Shown here piece by piece: positions 39,123 through 48,117 of a DNA stretch of 64,000 nucleotides (positions are counted from its first letter, which is position 1; each line of letters opens with the position of its first letter). The stretch is taken from NCBI GenBank assembly GCA_035606355.1, contig DATNFO010000024.1, positions 62,001-126,000 on the forward strand. Reading direction: 5' to 3'. The stretch is from Sulfopaludibacter sp035606355 (GTDB taxonomy: Bacteria > Acidobacteriota > Terriglobia > Bryobacterales > Bryobacteraceae). The position numbers and the translations under genes are program-made. The notes below the pieces were generated by a model. That model was given only the letters and a program-made list of their open reading frames with translations. It did no database searches and was not told where the DNA came from.

Positions 39123-41387
39123 ATGGACCGCCGCCAGTTCCTGCAATCCGCAGCCCTGCTCAGCGCCGCTACCACCCTCGACGCCGTTGCCGCCGACGAA
39201 AATCCCATCGCCGAATTCACCCACGCCAATGAGACCTGGAAAGTCTACGAAACTCACGGCCTGAAAGACGCCGCCATCACCTTCGTTTCCTCCAAAGGCA
39301 CCCGCCGTGTTCTCGCCAAGTCCAACGAAGCTGCCTTCGCGCACCCCGATCCCCAGTTCCTCGGCATCCCCATCGCCGATATCGGCACCGCGGCCCGCGA
39401 CCTTCTCGCCGATAAGCTGCTCGAGCATGGCGACCCCGACCCCGAACAGGTCCGCGATGCCGCCCCTCCCCTTGGCTCGCGCACCGGCGGCGGAGCCAAT
39501 CAGCGTCCCGCCTGGAACGCCATCGTCGGCACCGTCGAATGCGCGGACACCATGCCCGTGTTCCCGGGCGGCAACACGCGCACCTATCACCCGACGCAGT
39601 ATTTCCCGGAACTCCGCGCCCCCAACATGCTCCAGCACCGCTATGAGGGAATGCTGGGCGGCTGGATGCCCGCTGTCCGCAAGGTTTTCCCGCTGGAAGG
39701 CGACGCGCACATCGAAATGATCGTCTTCGGCGATGTCAACGCGCATGACCGTTTCATCGTTCAGACCTGGCATCGCACTGCCAAGATCGAAAACGGCAAA
39801 GTCACCAAGGTCGTCTACGGCTATAGCTATCCGGCCTATCCGCCCGCCCGCGAAGATCCCAAACCCGAGGCTTTCTACCGCGCGCTCCTCGCCTTCGCCG
39901 ACTACTGGGACCGTCACCTCGCCTCCTGCGCCAAAACCAAGCTCCCCGATGAGCAGTGGACCGATTTCACCAAGCACGCCTTCGCCAAAGAGCTCGTCGT
40001 TCGCCCCGGCGGCGTTTATCCCAAGTACGGCGCAGTGGATCGCGACTACTACGGTTCTGAATACGACGGCTTCCAGGACATCTTCACCATGGCGATGATC
40101 ACCAACCTCGAATGGGGCCGCTTCGATGAAGCGCGCAAGATCATCGACAACTACCTCACAGACTTTACCGATTCAAAAGGCATGATCAACATGCGCGGAC
40201 CCGAAACCGCGCAATTCGGCATGACGCTTTCCTACCTGGCGCGCTATTACAACTACACGCGCGACGCCGCGCTCCTGCAAAAGCACCGCGCCAAAATCGA
40301 AGCTACCGCCGCGATGCTCATCGCCATGCACGATATCAGCCTCAAGCTGCCCGAAGACAATCCCGGGCATGGTCTCATCGCCGGCTGGAGCGAATCGGAC
40401 GCATGCCTTAACGCCGAACCCGCCACGTGGTGGCAGCCCTACTACGCCAACACTGCGTTCACCGTACGCGGTTTCGTGGATCTCGCCCGCGTCTGGCCCG
40501 CAATCGCGCCCGGAGCGCGCGTCGACGAATGGAAACGCCGCGCCGATCGCATGAAATCCACGCTCGTCGCGAGCATGGAAAAGAACACGCGGCATGACCT
40601 CAAGCCGCCATACGTTCCCCTCCTTCCCGGGTCGAAGCTGACCTTCCGCGAATCCATGTCCACCGAACGCCCCAGCCCCCAGCAGTGGCCGCATCGACCG
40701 TACACGGAGCTGGTGCACGCGGACGTGCTCCCCGCGAATCTCGCTAATATGACGCTCGACACCATGCGCGCCTACGGCGCAACCACCATGGGAGTCGTCG
40801 CCAACGTGGGCCGCGCGAATCCCAATGGCCGCGCCATACTCGGGTTCATTTCCTACGGCTACGCGCAAATGCTCATCCGCCTGGACCGCATCGAAGAGTA
40901 TCTCCTCTTCATGTACGCGCATCGCTACCACGACTACACACCCGGCACCTGGACCGCCGGCGAAGTCTCCGGGATCACCGGCGGCACCGCCATCTTCTGC
41001 ATTCCCGCGCAGCAGACCGTGCCCGTTCTCGTCCGTTGGATGCTTGTTCTGGAGGACAGCGATGAAGATCGGCTGTATCTGGGCCGGGCGCTTCCGCGGC
41101 AATGGGTCGCTTCCGGCAAGGAAATCTCCATCCATGAGGCGCCTACGCGCTGGGGGCGGGTCGATTTCCATCTGCAAGGCGACTCGTCGGCCAAGCGAGT
41201 GCGTTCGACAGTAACCCTGGCCAAAGCCGGATCGCCCAAAGAACTGCACGTCAAACTCCGAATGCCCACGCAATTCAAGCTGCAATCGGCAACCGTCAAC
41301 GGCAGGCAAGCCCGCATTGAAAACGAAACCGTAGTCGTCCCCACGGGTATGGCTACGCACTTCGAAGTAGAAGGAGTTTTCGCATGA
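39123..41387 (+). CDS. Exported six-hairpin glycosidase-like protein, family unassigned
   Basis: 754 residues from the ATG at 39123, with an AGGAGGA ribosome-binding site and a Tat-like leader (MDRRQFLQSAALLSAATT). An N-terminal beta domain (to about 260) is followed by a helical region (about 270-600): WGRFDEARKIIDNYLTDF, AQFGMTLSYLARYYNYTRDA, GWSESDACLNAEP, TAFTVRGFVDLARVWP. These pairs of helices fit an alpha/alpha-toroid glycosidase, and a C-terminal beta domain completes the usual layout. The acidic residues in GWSESDA are possible catalytic residues. I cannot assign a GH family. It is divergent from the GH127 operon and overlaps the next gene by 4 nt. Confidence 0.7.
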   Translation: MDRRQFLQSAALLSAATTLDAVAADENPIAEFTHANETWKVYETHGLKDAAITFVSSKGTRRVLAKSNEAAFAHPDPQFLGIPIADIGTAARDLLADKLLEHGDPDPEQVRDAAPPLGSRTGGGANQRPAWNAIVGTVECADTMPVFPGGNTRTYHPTQYFPELRAPNMLQHRYEGMLGGWMPAVRKVFPLEGDAHIEMIVFGDVNAHDRFIVQTWHRTAKIENGKVTKVVYGYSYPAYPPAREDPKPEAFYRALLAFADYWDRHLASCAKTKLPDEQWTDFTKHAFAKELVVRPGGVYPKYGAVDRDYYGSEYDGFQDIFTMAMITNLEWGRFDEARKIIDNYLTDFTDSKGMINMRGPETAQFGMTLSYLARYYNYTRDAALLQKHRAKIEATAAMLIAMHDISLKLPEDNPGHGLIAGWSESDACLNAEPATWWQPYYANTAFTVRGFVDLARVWPAIAPGARVDEWKRRADRMKSTLVASMEKNTRHDLKPPYVPLLPGSKLTFRESMSTERPSPQQWPHRPYTELVHADVLPANLANMTLDTMRAYGATTMGVVANVGRANPNGRAILGFISYGYAQMLIRLDRIEEYLLFMYAHRYHDYTPGTWTAGEVSGITGGTAIFCIPAQQTVPVLVRWMLVLEDSDEDRLYLGRALPRQWVASGKEISIHEAPTRWGRVDFHLQGDSSAKRVRSTVTLAKAGSPKELHVKLRMPTQFKLQSATVNGRQARIENETVVVPTGMATHFEVEGVFA

Positions 41388-43627
41388 CCTCGCGTTCCAT
41401 CCGCGTTCATCTGCGTGTATCTGCGTCCCTAATCGTTTTCGCCGCGTTGGCGGCGCAAGCGCAGCCCTTCCGCCAAGCCGGACACCCCATCGGGAAGGCC
41501 ACCGTCCAGGGCAACCTCATCGTGCTGGAACTCAACGAAGGAGCCCTCGGCAAAGCCAATATCTTCGACCTGAACCATCGAACCCTCCGCTTCACCCCCG
41601 ATGGCTCACGGTATCGCGCGGAAAACGTTGCCTTGCAGTGGGACAACGATTTCGGACCGGAAATGCAAGGCAGCCAGGCGACGCTCAAGAATTTTTCGTT
41701 CCCGTTTTCGGGCAAGACCTGGAACACCTTCGGTGTGGGCATGACGGGCTCGATGACCTTTGGCGAAGCGCCCGCCGCCGCTCCGGCTGGCGGCCGAGGT
41801 GGCGCAGGCGGCAGAGGGGGTTTCGGTGGACGCGGCGGCGGCATTTCCGTGGCGCGCTTCGACGAGTTGGCGATCGCCGGGCGCACCATCATCAACACCG
41901 TGCCTGCCATCAGCGTTTTCTTCAAGCCGCGCATGAGCGGCACGCGTTACATGAAGGAAACCGAAGACCGCGCGGTGATTAGCTGGAGCCTCACCGAACC
42001 TCACGGCGGCGTTCAGGATATGTACTGGGCGCCCACCGTCAATCGCTTCCAGTGCGTGCTGCACAAAGACGGCACAATCGATCTCTCGTATGACGCCGTG
42101 CACGCTGACGACGGCATCGTCGGCATTTACCCGATGGTAAACGCGGACTCCGAAACCGAAATCGCCACGCTGAACGGCGCAGCCGCAATCAAAAGCATCA
42201 AGCTAAGCGCTGCCGGTGGCTTGTTCCTCAAAGCAACCATCCAGACCGCGGCCCCGCTTCCCGCCGAACCGGACGGGCAATCTGCCGGACCCTGGCGGCT
42301 TTGCCTCAACGCGAAGAAGCCAACCGGAGACTGCACCGCCGATTCCACCGCCGACGCTGTGTGGACCATTCAAGGTGGACGCGGCGGTCGAGGTGGACGC
42401 GGCGGCGGCCAGCCTCCGCGTTACATCGCGACTGGCCCGGGCGCGATGCCTGCCGTGACTGTCAACGGCGACAGCATTTCGATGCAAGGTTCTCTTCCCG
42501 AAGGCTATAAATCCGGCGACCAGATCTATGTCTCGGCGCCCGGCGTCGCGCCGCAAGCCGTGAAACTCGCCGGCATCAGCAGTCCCGAAGTGCACCTGGC
42601 GAATGTCAAAAAAACCGATGGGCCGTTCCCCGTCGTCTTCGAGGCGTTCCACTATCTGAAGCCGCCGCGCGCCATGGATCTGACCTGCTCGGTCATCAAA
42701 TCCCTCGGCGATAAGTACGACATGCTGGCATACTATTCCGACTTCCGCATCGATAACCCGGAAGCCGGCACTTCCAGTACCGGCCCAAATGGCGGTGGAA
42801 CCGTGGGCGGCGAAGTCACCGGTATCGGAGCGCCGCAGCGCAATCTCGCCAGCTTTTGCACCGAAGGCCGCTTTCAATGGCAGTACATTCAGCCCGTGTG
42901 GGTCAATGCCAACCAGATGCAGGAGTACCCGCCCGCGGATTTGAAAGATACCAACAACCACGATATCGGCGGGTATCTGCACGAGCTTAGCCAGCGCACG
43001 CAAAACGGAAAGGTCCCGCCGTACGATTATGCCGTCAGCCAGATCGGCCACGAAATGGGCCATCGCTGGAGCGCGTTCGAATCCGCGAAGGTCAATGGCC
43101 GTACCATTCCTCTCGGCGCAGGGTCGCACTGGGTCCGCGGACTTCAGGCCGTCGTCCCCTTCCCGTACCAACGTCCCACGGAAGCATCGATGATGGGCGG
43201 AGGCGTCTGGCAGGACAACTTCGACGGCACTTACACCCAACTCGATGACGATTACTACGTCCCCGCGACCGGCTACTCGTATCTGGACCTGTACAACATG
43301 GGCCTCCTCGCACCTGAGGAAGTGCCCGACTTCTTCATCCTGGAGAACCTCACGCCCGCCGGCCGCGATCCCAATGGTCATTCCATCTTCAAAGCCGACC
43401 GCACCAAGCTGACGATCCAGGACGTCATCGCCGCCGAAGGTCCGCGCAAGCCCGACATCGACCACTCGCAGCGAAACTTCAACACCGGTATGGTGCTCGT
43501 GGTGGAGCACGGCAAAAAGCCCTCCAGGGAACTCATCGAAAGAACCAACGGAATCCGCGAACGCTGGATGGATTACTTCGAAACAGTAACCAACCACCGA
43601 GCCCACATGACCACGAATCCAAAGTAG
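41384..43627 (+). CDS. Secreted HExxH metalloprotease-like protein
   Basis: 747 residues, starting in an ATGA overlap with the previous gene. The signal peptide ends near ALAAQAQ (about 27). The zinc site HEMGH is at about 550 in SQIGHEMGHRWSAFES; a later acidic ligand is not certain. Two Gly/Arg-rich inserts lie at about 125-145 and 328-345. The N-terminal half is a beta-rich domain (DRAVISWSLTEPHGGVQDMY, DGTIDLSYDA). The substrate is unknown. The first codons are built from a CATCTGCGT-like repeated sequence, so the leader may derive from a dispersed repeat. Confidence 0.72.
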   Translation: MTSRSIRVHLRVSASLIVFAALAAQAQPFRQAGHPIGKATVQGNLIVLELNEGALGKANIFDLNHRTLRFTPDGSRYRAENVALQWDNDFGPEMQGSQATLKNFSFPFSGKTWNTFGVGMTGSMTFGEAPAAAPAGGRGGAGGRGGFGGRGGGISVARFDELAIAGRTIINTVPAISVFFKPRMSGTRYMKETEDRAVISWSLTEPHGGVQDMYWAPTVNRFQCVLHKDGTIDLSYDAVHADDGIVGIYPMVNADSETEIATLNGAAAIKSIKLSAAGGLFLKATIQTAAPLPAEPDGQSAGPWRLCLNAKKPTGDCTADSTADAVWTIQGGRGGRGGRGGGQPPRYIATGPGAMPAVTVNGDSISMQGSLPEGYKSGDQIYVSAPGVAPQAVKLAGISSPEVHLANVKKTDGPFPVVFEAFHYLKPPRAMDLTCSVIKSLGDKYDMLAYYSDFRIDNPEAGTSSTGPNGGGTVGGEVTGIGAPQRNLASFCTEGRFQWQYIQPVWVNANQMQEYPPADLKDTNNHDIGGYLHELSQRTQNGKVPPYDYAVSQIGHEMGHRWSAFESAKVNGRTIPLGAGSHWVRGLQAVVPFPYQRPTEASMMGGGVWQDNFDGTYTQLDDDYYVPATGYSYLDLYNMGLLAPEEVPDFFILENLTPAGRDPNGHSIFKADRTKLTIQDVIAAEGPRKPDIDHSQRNFNTGMVLVVEHGKKPSRELIERTNGIRERWMDYFETVTNHRAHMTTNPK

Positions 43628-43650
43628 CGACCGGTCTCCAGACCGGTCGC
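43627..43650. repeat. REP-like palindrome, copy 3
   Basis: Perfect arms GCGACCGGTCT and AGACCGGTCGC around a CC centre. The first base is the last base of the metalloprotease stop codon; AAATGTAC follows. It shares that downstream tail with copy 4, 117 nt away. Confidence 0.85.
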
Positions 43651-43705
43651 AAATGTACGGCCGAAGAGCAACATCACTGAAGGCCAACTTATTCGGGTAC
43701 CCGGC

Positions 43706-43743
43706 CGCCGATTAACGCCGATTAACGCCGATTAACGCCGATA
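43706..43743. repeat. 10-bp tandem repeat
   Basis: Three full copies of CGCCGATTAA (43706-43735) and a partial fourth (CGCCGATA, 43736-43743), between two copies of the REP-like palindrome. No gene is present in the 378-nt gap (43628-44006), which otherwise holds only these repeats and the promoter of the next receptor gene. Confidence 0.85.
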
Positions 43744-43766
43744 AAAACGTGCGGGTTCTGAAGTAA

Positions 43767-43788
43767 CGACCGGTCTCCAGACCGGTCG
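43767..43788. repeat. REP-like palindrome, copy 4
   Basis: Arms CGACCGGTCT and AGACCGGTCG around CC, preceded by GTAA and followed by CAAAATGTAC. Unlike the others it does not directly follow a recognisable stop codon of a gene, so it may be a second copy of the unit at 43627 carried along with its tail. Confidence 0.8.
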
Positions 43789-43939
43789 CAAAATGTACCC
43801 TGGTGAACACCATCACTAAACGTCCGTAAAGTACCCTCAAAAGCGATGCGGGTGTTAGCCGCAACACACAATTTTTACAACCACTTGCCCGCTAAATGCG
43901 CGCTCGTCTCCCAGCACAGGTTAACCGTGTAACCGGATG

Positions 43940-43969
43940 TTGACAAACCAATCTGTAATCGCTTACACT
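43940..43969 (+). promoter_or_regulatory. Candidate promoter of receptor 3
   Basis: TTGACA (43940-43945) and TACACT (43964-43969) with 18 nt between. Just upstream is the imperfect palindrome GGTTAACCGTGTAACC (43919-43934), possibly an operator; no regulator gene is adjacent. The receptor ATG follows at 44007 after a GGAAGGGAG ribosome-binding site. Confidence 0.55.
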
Positions 43970-44006
43970 TTCCCCCAGAAACCATTGCTCAGGGAAGGGA
44001 GACTTC

Positions 44007-47000
44007 ATGTCTATTCGGTTATTTCCATTCACACTGAAAACTGTCTTGCTTTGCGGATTCGCTGTTTTTCTCCTCGCCATAGCACCTGCCGTCTTTGGTC
44101 AGGCCGGCAGCGTGGGAACTGTCAATGTCACCGTCACGGATCCGGCCGGCGCCGTCATCCCGGACGCGACGCTCGAACTCAAAGACCTCGATACCAACGT
44201 GATACAACGCGGCGCCACACAGGGAAACGGTGCCTTCAGTTTCCCGTACGTCGCCTTCGGTCACTACCAGCTCACCGTTTCGAAGACCGGCTTTCAGAGT
44301 CAGGTCTTCGGCAATCTGACCGTCGAAACCGGCCGTACCACGGACGTTAAAACCACCCTGAAAGTTGGCACCACTCAACAGACCGTAACTGTTAGTGCCG
44401 AATCGCCGATCATCGAAACCGATACCAGCACCATCGCCTCCACCATCGATACCAAGCAGGTTGTGAACTTGCCGCTGCAGGGCCGCAACATGTTCTCGTT
44501 AGCCTTGCTGAGTCCCGGTTGGGCTTCCACCGGAATCACCACCGCCGGCATCAGCACCGCCGGAACGTTTGACAATCTGCCCGGCGGCGCCATGGGCGGC
44601 GCGGAATTTGACGGCACCCAAGCCGTCAGCAACCGCTTCCGCAGCGGAGGCTTCACCTACGGCACCAGCGTCGTGCAACCCCGCATCGAAGATGTCGCCG
44701 AAATGACCGTCCAGACCGCGCAGCTCGATCTCAGCGGTAACGGCGTTTCCGCCATGCGCATCGCGCTTGTCACCCGCCGCGGAACCAACGCGTTCCACGG
44801 ACGCCTCTTCGAAGATTTCCAGAATAACGCTCTCAACGCGAATTCCTGGCTGAACAACGCCCGCGGACTGCCCCGCGCCGTGGTCAAGCTCAATGATTTC
44901 GGCGGCAGTCTGGGCGGCTCCATTATTAAAAACAAGCTGTTCTTCTTCGGCACCTATGCCGAATCGATCCAGCCCGTGAGCAACGGAGGCAGCGCCTCCG
45001 TCCTTAGCCCGAGCGCTCAGGCCGGCATCTTCCAGTTCAAGGCCAGCAACGGCAGCATCCAAAGCGTCAACGTGCTTCAGATCGGGGGCGCGAATGGTGG
45101 CGCCGCGGCGGTGAACGCGAATATCCAGTCCCAGCTCACTGCCATCAACGGCGTCCTCGGTCAGGGGGTCCTCACTCAGACTTCCGACCCGAACATTTCC
45201 ACTTTGAGCTGGCAATATGGAGCCCGCCGCACCGTCTACTACCCGGCCGTGCGCTTCGACTATAACCTCACCGACTCGATTCGCTTCAGCCTCTCCTATA
45301 ACCAGACCAAGACGGTTTACCCCGGCGCGAACGCCCCGGTGTTCCCGGGCGGCATCGATACCGTCGATCTCACCAGCAGCAACAGCAACAATAAGATCGC
45401 CGGCTTCGGCATGGATTGGACTCTTCGCCCCACGCTCATCAACCAGTTCCACGCCGGATTCATGTACCAGTACAGCGTTTTCGATCCAGAAAACGAAAAC
45501 ATCGATCTGACGAAGATCTTCCCTCAGGGATGGGCGTACGGCACCAGCGTCTTCGGCGGCGCTTACCCCCGCCAGCCGATTTCGTCCTATTACCCGTTGT
45601 TCAGCTTCAGCGACAATCTGAACTGGCAAAAGGGCAGCCACAACATCGTGTTTGGCGGCGGAGCGTATCATGAGCAGGATCACTACTGGAACGGCCCCGG
45701 CGGCTACCCCGTCACCGATCTCGGCATTACCAGCAACGATCCCATTCTGCCCGCGTTTACGTCCGCTCTCGGCAGTTCGGGGCTGAACACCTCGCAGCAG
45801 TCCAGTGCGGAAGGCCTCTACGCCACCCTCACCGGCCGCGTATCCGGAGTGTTCATCGGCGGCGGCGGACGCCCGCTTGATCCGGCGACCGGCACCTACC
45901 GGCCCTTCGGCTCCTACAACCTCGATGAATCCATGTGGGCCGGCAACATGTTTGTGCAGGACCGCTGGCGCATCTCCAACAGCCTGACGTTGAACTACGG
46001 CTTGCGCTGGGACATCGTCGGCGATGATCATGACGTCAATGGCGGCTATTCCAGCCCTGCGTCGGTCGCGGACTTCTGGGGCCCCACGCCCGTCGGTGCC
46101 ATCTTCCAGCCCGGCACTCTCGGCGGTGTTGCCAACCCGCAGTTTACGGCTAAGGTGCACGCCTACAAAACATCGTGGGTGAACCCGCAGCCCGCCATCG
46201 CCCTCGCCTGGGCGCCGGCGTTCAAGGGTTTCCTCGGCGGCATCTTCCCCGAAGGGAAGACCGTCATCCGTACCGGATGGTCGCTGCGCAATTATCAGGA
46301 AGGTGCACAGAACTTCTGGGCCTACGCGTCCAACCAGGGCTCCTTCTTCTTCCAGTCGGGCAACCTGACTGCCGATACGTCCGGCGCAGTCGGCACTTAC
46401 CAGCCTGGCTCCCTGACCTTGGGCCAACCCCTTCCGCAATTCGGCTTGTTCCCGACGTCCTGGGCGCCGTCACTGCCCGCGTCCACGCTGACGTTCGGCA
46501 ACTCCTTCTTCGCCATGAATCCGAATATCCGCCAGCCCTATACCGAGCAGTGGAACTTCGGCATTCAGCGCGAGCTCAGCAAGAGCACGGCTATCGAAGT
46601 CCGCTATGTCGGCAACATGGCCAACCACATCTGGTTCAGCGAAAACCTGAACGAAGTGAACATCTTCGAAAACGGCTTCCTGAACGAGTTCAAGAATGCG
46701 CAGGTGAACCTGGCGGTCAACCAGGCAAACGGCAGAGGCAACAGTTTCCAGAACAACGGACTGCCGGGCCAGTCGCCGCTGCCCATCTTCGCCGCGAATT
46801 TCGGAACCACCACCGGCTCGCTCTATAACCAGTTCCTCACTCAGCTTCAGACCGGCCAGGCCGGAAGCGTCGCCAACACGCTGGCCCGCAACCAGAGCGA
46901 TATGTGCAACATGTTCGGCGCGAAGTTCTCGCCCTGCGCCGCTCGGGGCCTCGGCGGAGCCGGAACAGCCTACCCCATCAACTTTTGGGAAGTGAACCCG

Positions 47001-47822
47001 TATACCGCCGGTCTCTCTCTCAATTACCTGGATGCCATGGGCCACTCCAATTACCATTCGCTGCAGGTGGAAATCCGGCAGCGCTTGAGCCACGGCATCG
47101 AATTCAACGGCAACTATACCTTGGCGCATTCGCTGGTTCTCGGACCGGTCAATGGCTATCAGGCAAACGCCGGCGGTTCCTTCATCACAGACCGCAACTT
47201 CCAGCTCAGCTACCGCCCGAGCAACTACGATATCCGCCACGTCTTCCACCTCAGCGGAACGTATGACCTGCCGTTCGGCAAAGGCCATGCCTATCTGCGC
47301 AACAGCAAGATCGGCAATGAAATCCTAGGCGGCTGGACCATCGGCACCATCGTGGTATTCCAGAGCGGACCGCCGAGCCAGATCACGGGTGGCTACGCTA
47401 CCTTCAATCAGAACGACGGCGGCGTGAACTTCGCCCCCGGCGTCACCGCGCACACCATTCAGGAAGCCGTCGGCGTGAACCGCACCGGCAATCCGTGGGT
47501 GCAGACCGTCAGCCCGAGCCTGCTCGCGGCCAACGGCGGAATCAGCTCCGCGTACTACGTCCCGAACACCACTCCCGGTGTCCTCGGCGCCAGTCCGTAT
47601 ATCTATGGCCCGCACTGGTTCAATGAGGACGCCTCGTTGAACAAGAGCCTGCCCATCACGGAACGGCTTCGCGGCACGCTGCAGTTCGAGTTCCTGAACG
47701 TCTTCAATCACCCGGCGTTCGGACTCGGCAGCGTCGCTGCCCAGAGCTTGAGCTTCGGCCAATCCACCAATGTCCTGACGGTGGCCCGCCGAATCGAAAT
47801 CAGAGCCAATATCGAGTTCTAA
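44007..47822 (+). CDS. TonB-dependent receptor-like protein with carboxypeptidase-regulatory domain (3)
   Basis: 1271 residues. The signal peptide runs to about 31 (ending PAVFGQ). The regulatory-like sandwich (about 35-120; VNVTVTDPAGAVIPDATLEL) is followed by a plug (about 130-250; QVVNLPLQGRNMFSLALL) and a barrel that ends RRIEIRANIEF with the terminal Phe of outer-membrane proteins. It has the same length as receptor 2 and clear shared segments (NEVNIFENGFL, LGGWTIG type), so the two are paralogues. It stands alone, with its own promoter, and converges on the remnant that borders the CRISPR-Cas locus. Confidence 0.9.
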   Translation: MSIRLFPFTLKTVLLCGFAVFLLAIAPAVFGQAGSVGTVNVTVTDPAGAVIPDATLELKDLDTNVIQRGATQGNGAFSFPYVAFGHYQLTVSKTGFQSQVFGNLTVETGRTTDVKTTLKVGTTQQTVTVSAESPIIETDTSTIASTIDTKQVVNLPLQGRNMFSLALLSPGWASTGITTAGISTAGTFDNLPGGAMGGAEFDGTQAVSNRFRSGGFTYGTSVVQPRIEDVAEMTVQTAQLDLSGNGVSAMRIALVTRRGTNAFHGRLFEDFQNNALNANSWLNNARGLPRAVVKLNDFGGSLGGSIIKNKLFFFGTYAESIQPVSNGGSASVLSPSAQAGIFQFKASNGSIQSVNVLQIGGANGGAAAVNANIQSQLTAINGVLGQGVLTQTSDPNISTLSWQYGARRTVYYPAVRFDYNLTDSIRFSLSYNQTKTVYPGANAPVFPGGIDTVDLTSSNSNNKIAGFGMDWTLRPTLINQFHAGFMYQYSVFDPENENIDLTKIFPQGWAYGTSVFGGAYPRQPISSYYPLFSFSDNLNWQKGSHNIVFGGGAYHEQDHYWNGPGGYPVTDLGITSNDPILPAFTSALGSSGLNTSQQSSAEGLYATLTGRVSGVFIGGGGRPLDPATGTYRPFGSYNLDESMWAGNMFVQDRWRISNSLTLNYGLRWDIVGDDHDVNGGYSSPASVADFWGPTPVGAIFQPGTLGGVANPQFTAKVHAYKTSWVNPQPAIALAWAPAFKGFLGGIFPEGKTVIRTGWSLRNYQEGAQNFWAYASNQGSFFFQSGNLTADTSGAVGTYQPGSLTLGQPLPQFGLFPTSWAPSLPASTLTFGNSFFAMNPNIRQPYTEQWNFGIQRELSKSTAIEVRYVGNMANHIWFSENLNEVNIFENGFLNEFKNAQVNLAVNQANGRGNSFQNNGLPGQSPLPIFAANFGTTTGSLYNQFLTQLQTGQAGSVANTLARNQSDMCNMFGAKFSPCAARGLGGAGTAYPINFWEVNPYTAGLSLNYLDAMGHSNYHSLQVEIRQRLSHGIEFNGNYTLAHSLVLGPVNGYQANAGGSFITDRNFQLSYRPSNYDIRHVFHLSGTYDLPFGKGHAYLRNSKIGNEILGGWTIGTIVVFQSGPPSQITGGYATFNQNDGGVNFAPGVTAHTIQEAVGVNRTGNPWVQTVSPSLLAANGGISSAYYVPNTTPGVLGASPYIYGPHWFNEDASLNKSLPITERLRGTLQFEFLNVFNHPAFGLGSVAAQSLSFGQSTNVLTVARRIEIRANIEF

Positions 47823-47845
47823 CCCTCATCCTTGACCCTCTGACG

Positions 47846-47988
47846 GCGGCGTTCGCAAGCGATTGCGGCGCCGCCGATTTTATTGGCGGGGCACAAACTT
47901 CCGCAGATCCTCGTACTGATCTGTGGCAATCAGATTCACTCCCGCCGCGACCGCTGCCTTCCACCGGGCCTCCACCGCCTTGCGCGAC
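47846..47988. repeat. Left direct repeat flanking the CRISPR-Cas locus
   Basis: About 143 nt matching 59490-59631 in the same orientation, with one 1-nt indel and about five substitutions. It begins 24 nt after the receptor stop and ends about 130 nt before cas3. The right copy contains the 3' end of the intact phospholipase-like gene plus its first 33 downstream bases, so the CRISPR-Cas locus is bracketed by copies of that gene end. Confidence 0.9.
47880..47988 (-). pseudogene. C-terminal remnant of a phospholipase-like gene
   Basis: In the frame of the intact gene at 59523, this encodes the last 36 residues (SRKAVEARWKAAVAAG, VNLIATDQYEDLRKFVPRQ) and the TAA stop. Within the coding part two of the differences from the intact copy are synonymous third-base changes (CGC/CGA Arg, GGA/GGT Gly) and the others give Ala/Val and Lys/Ala. 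This looks like divergence of a working gene before it was cut down to a fragment. Upstream (47989-48117) no further similarity to that gene is seen. Confidence 0.8.
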
Positions 47989-48117
47989 TTCGCTGAGCTT
48001 TCGAGGGATACTCAATATCTGCCAAGTCACGTCGTCTATTGCAGGACGCAAGCTTGCAGTAAGTTCGCTCACGAGCGAAACCAGTATTCTGAATGAGGAA
48101 CACTGATTGCGGGTACG

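Noticed and set aside
43919..43934. GGTTAACCGTGTAACC as a certain LacI-type operator
   Set aside because: The palindrome is imperfect, no regulator gene is adjacent, and the pattern is short enough to occur by chance; it is kept only as a remark on the promoter entry.
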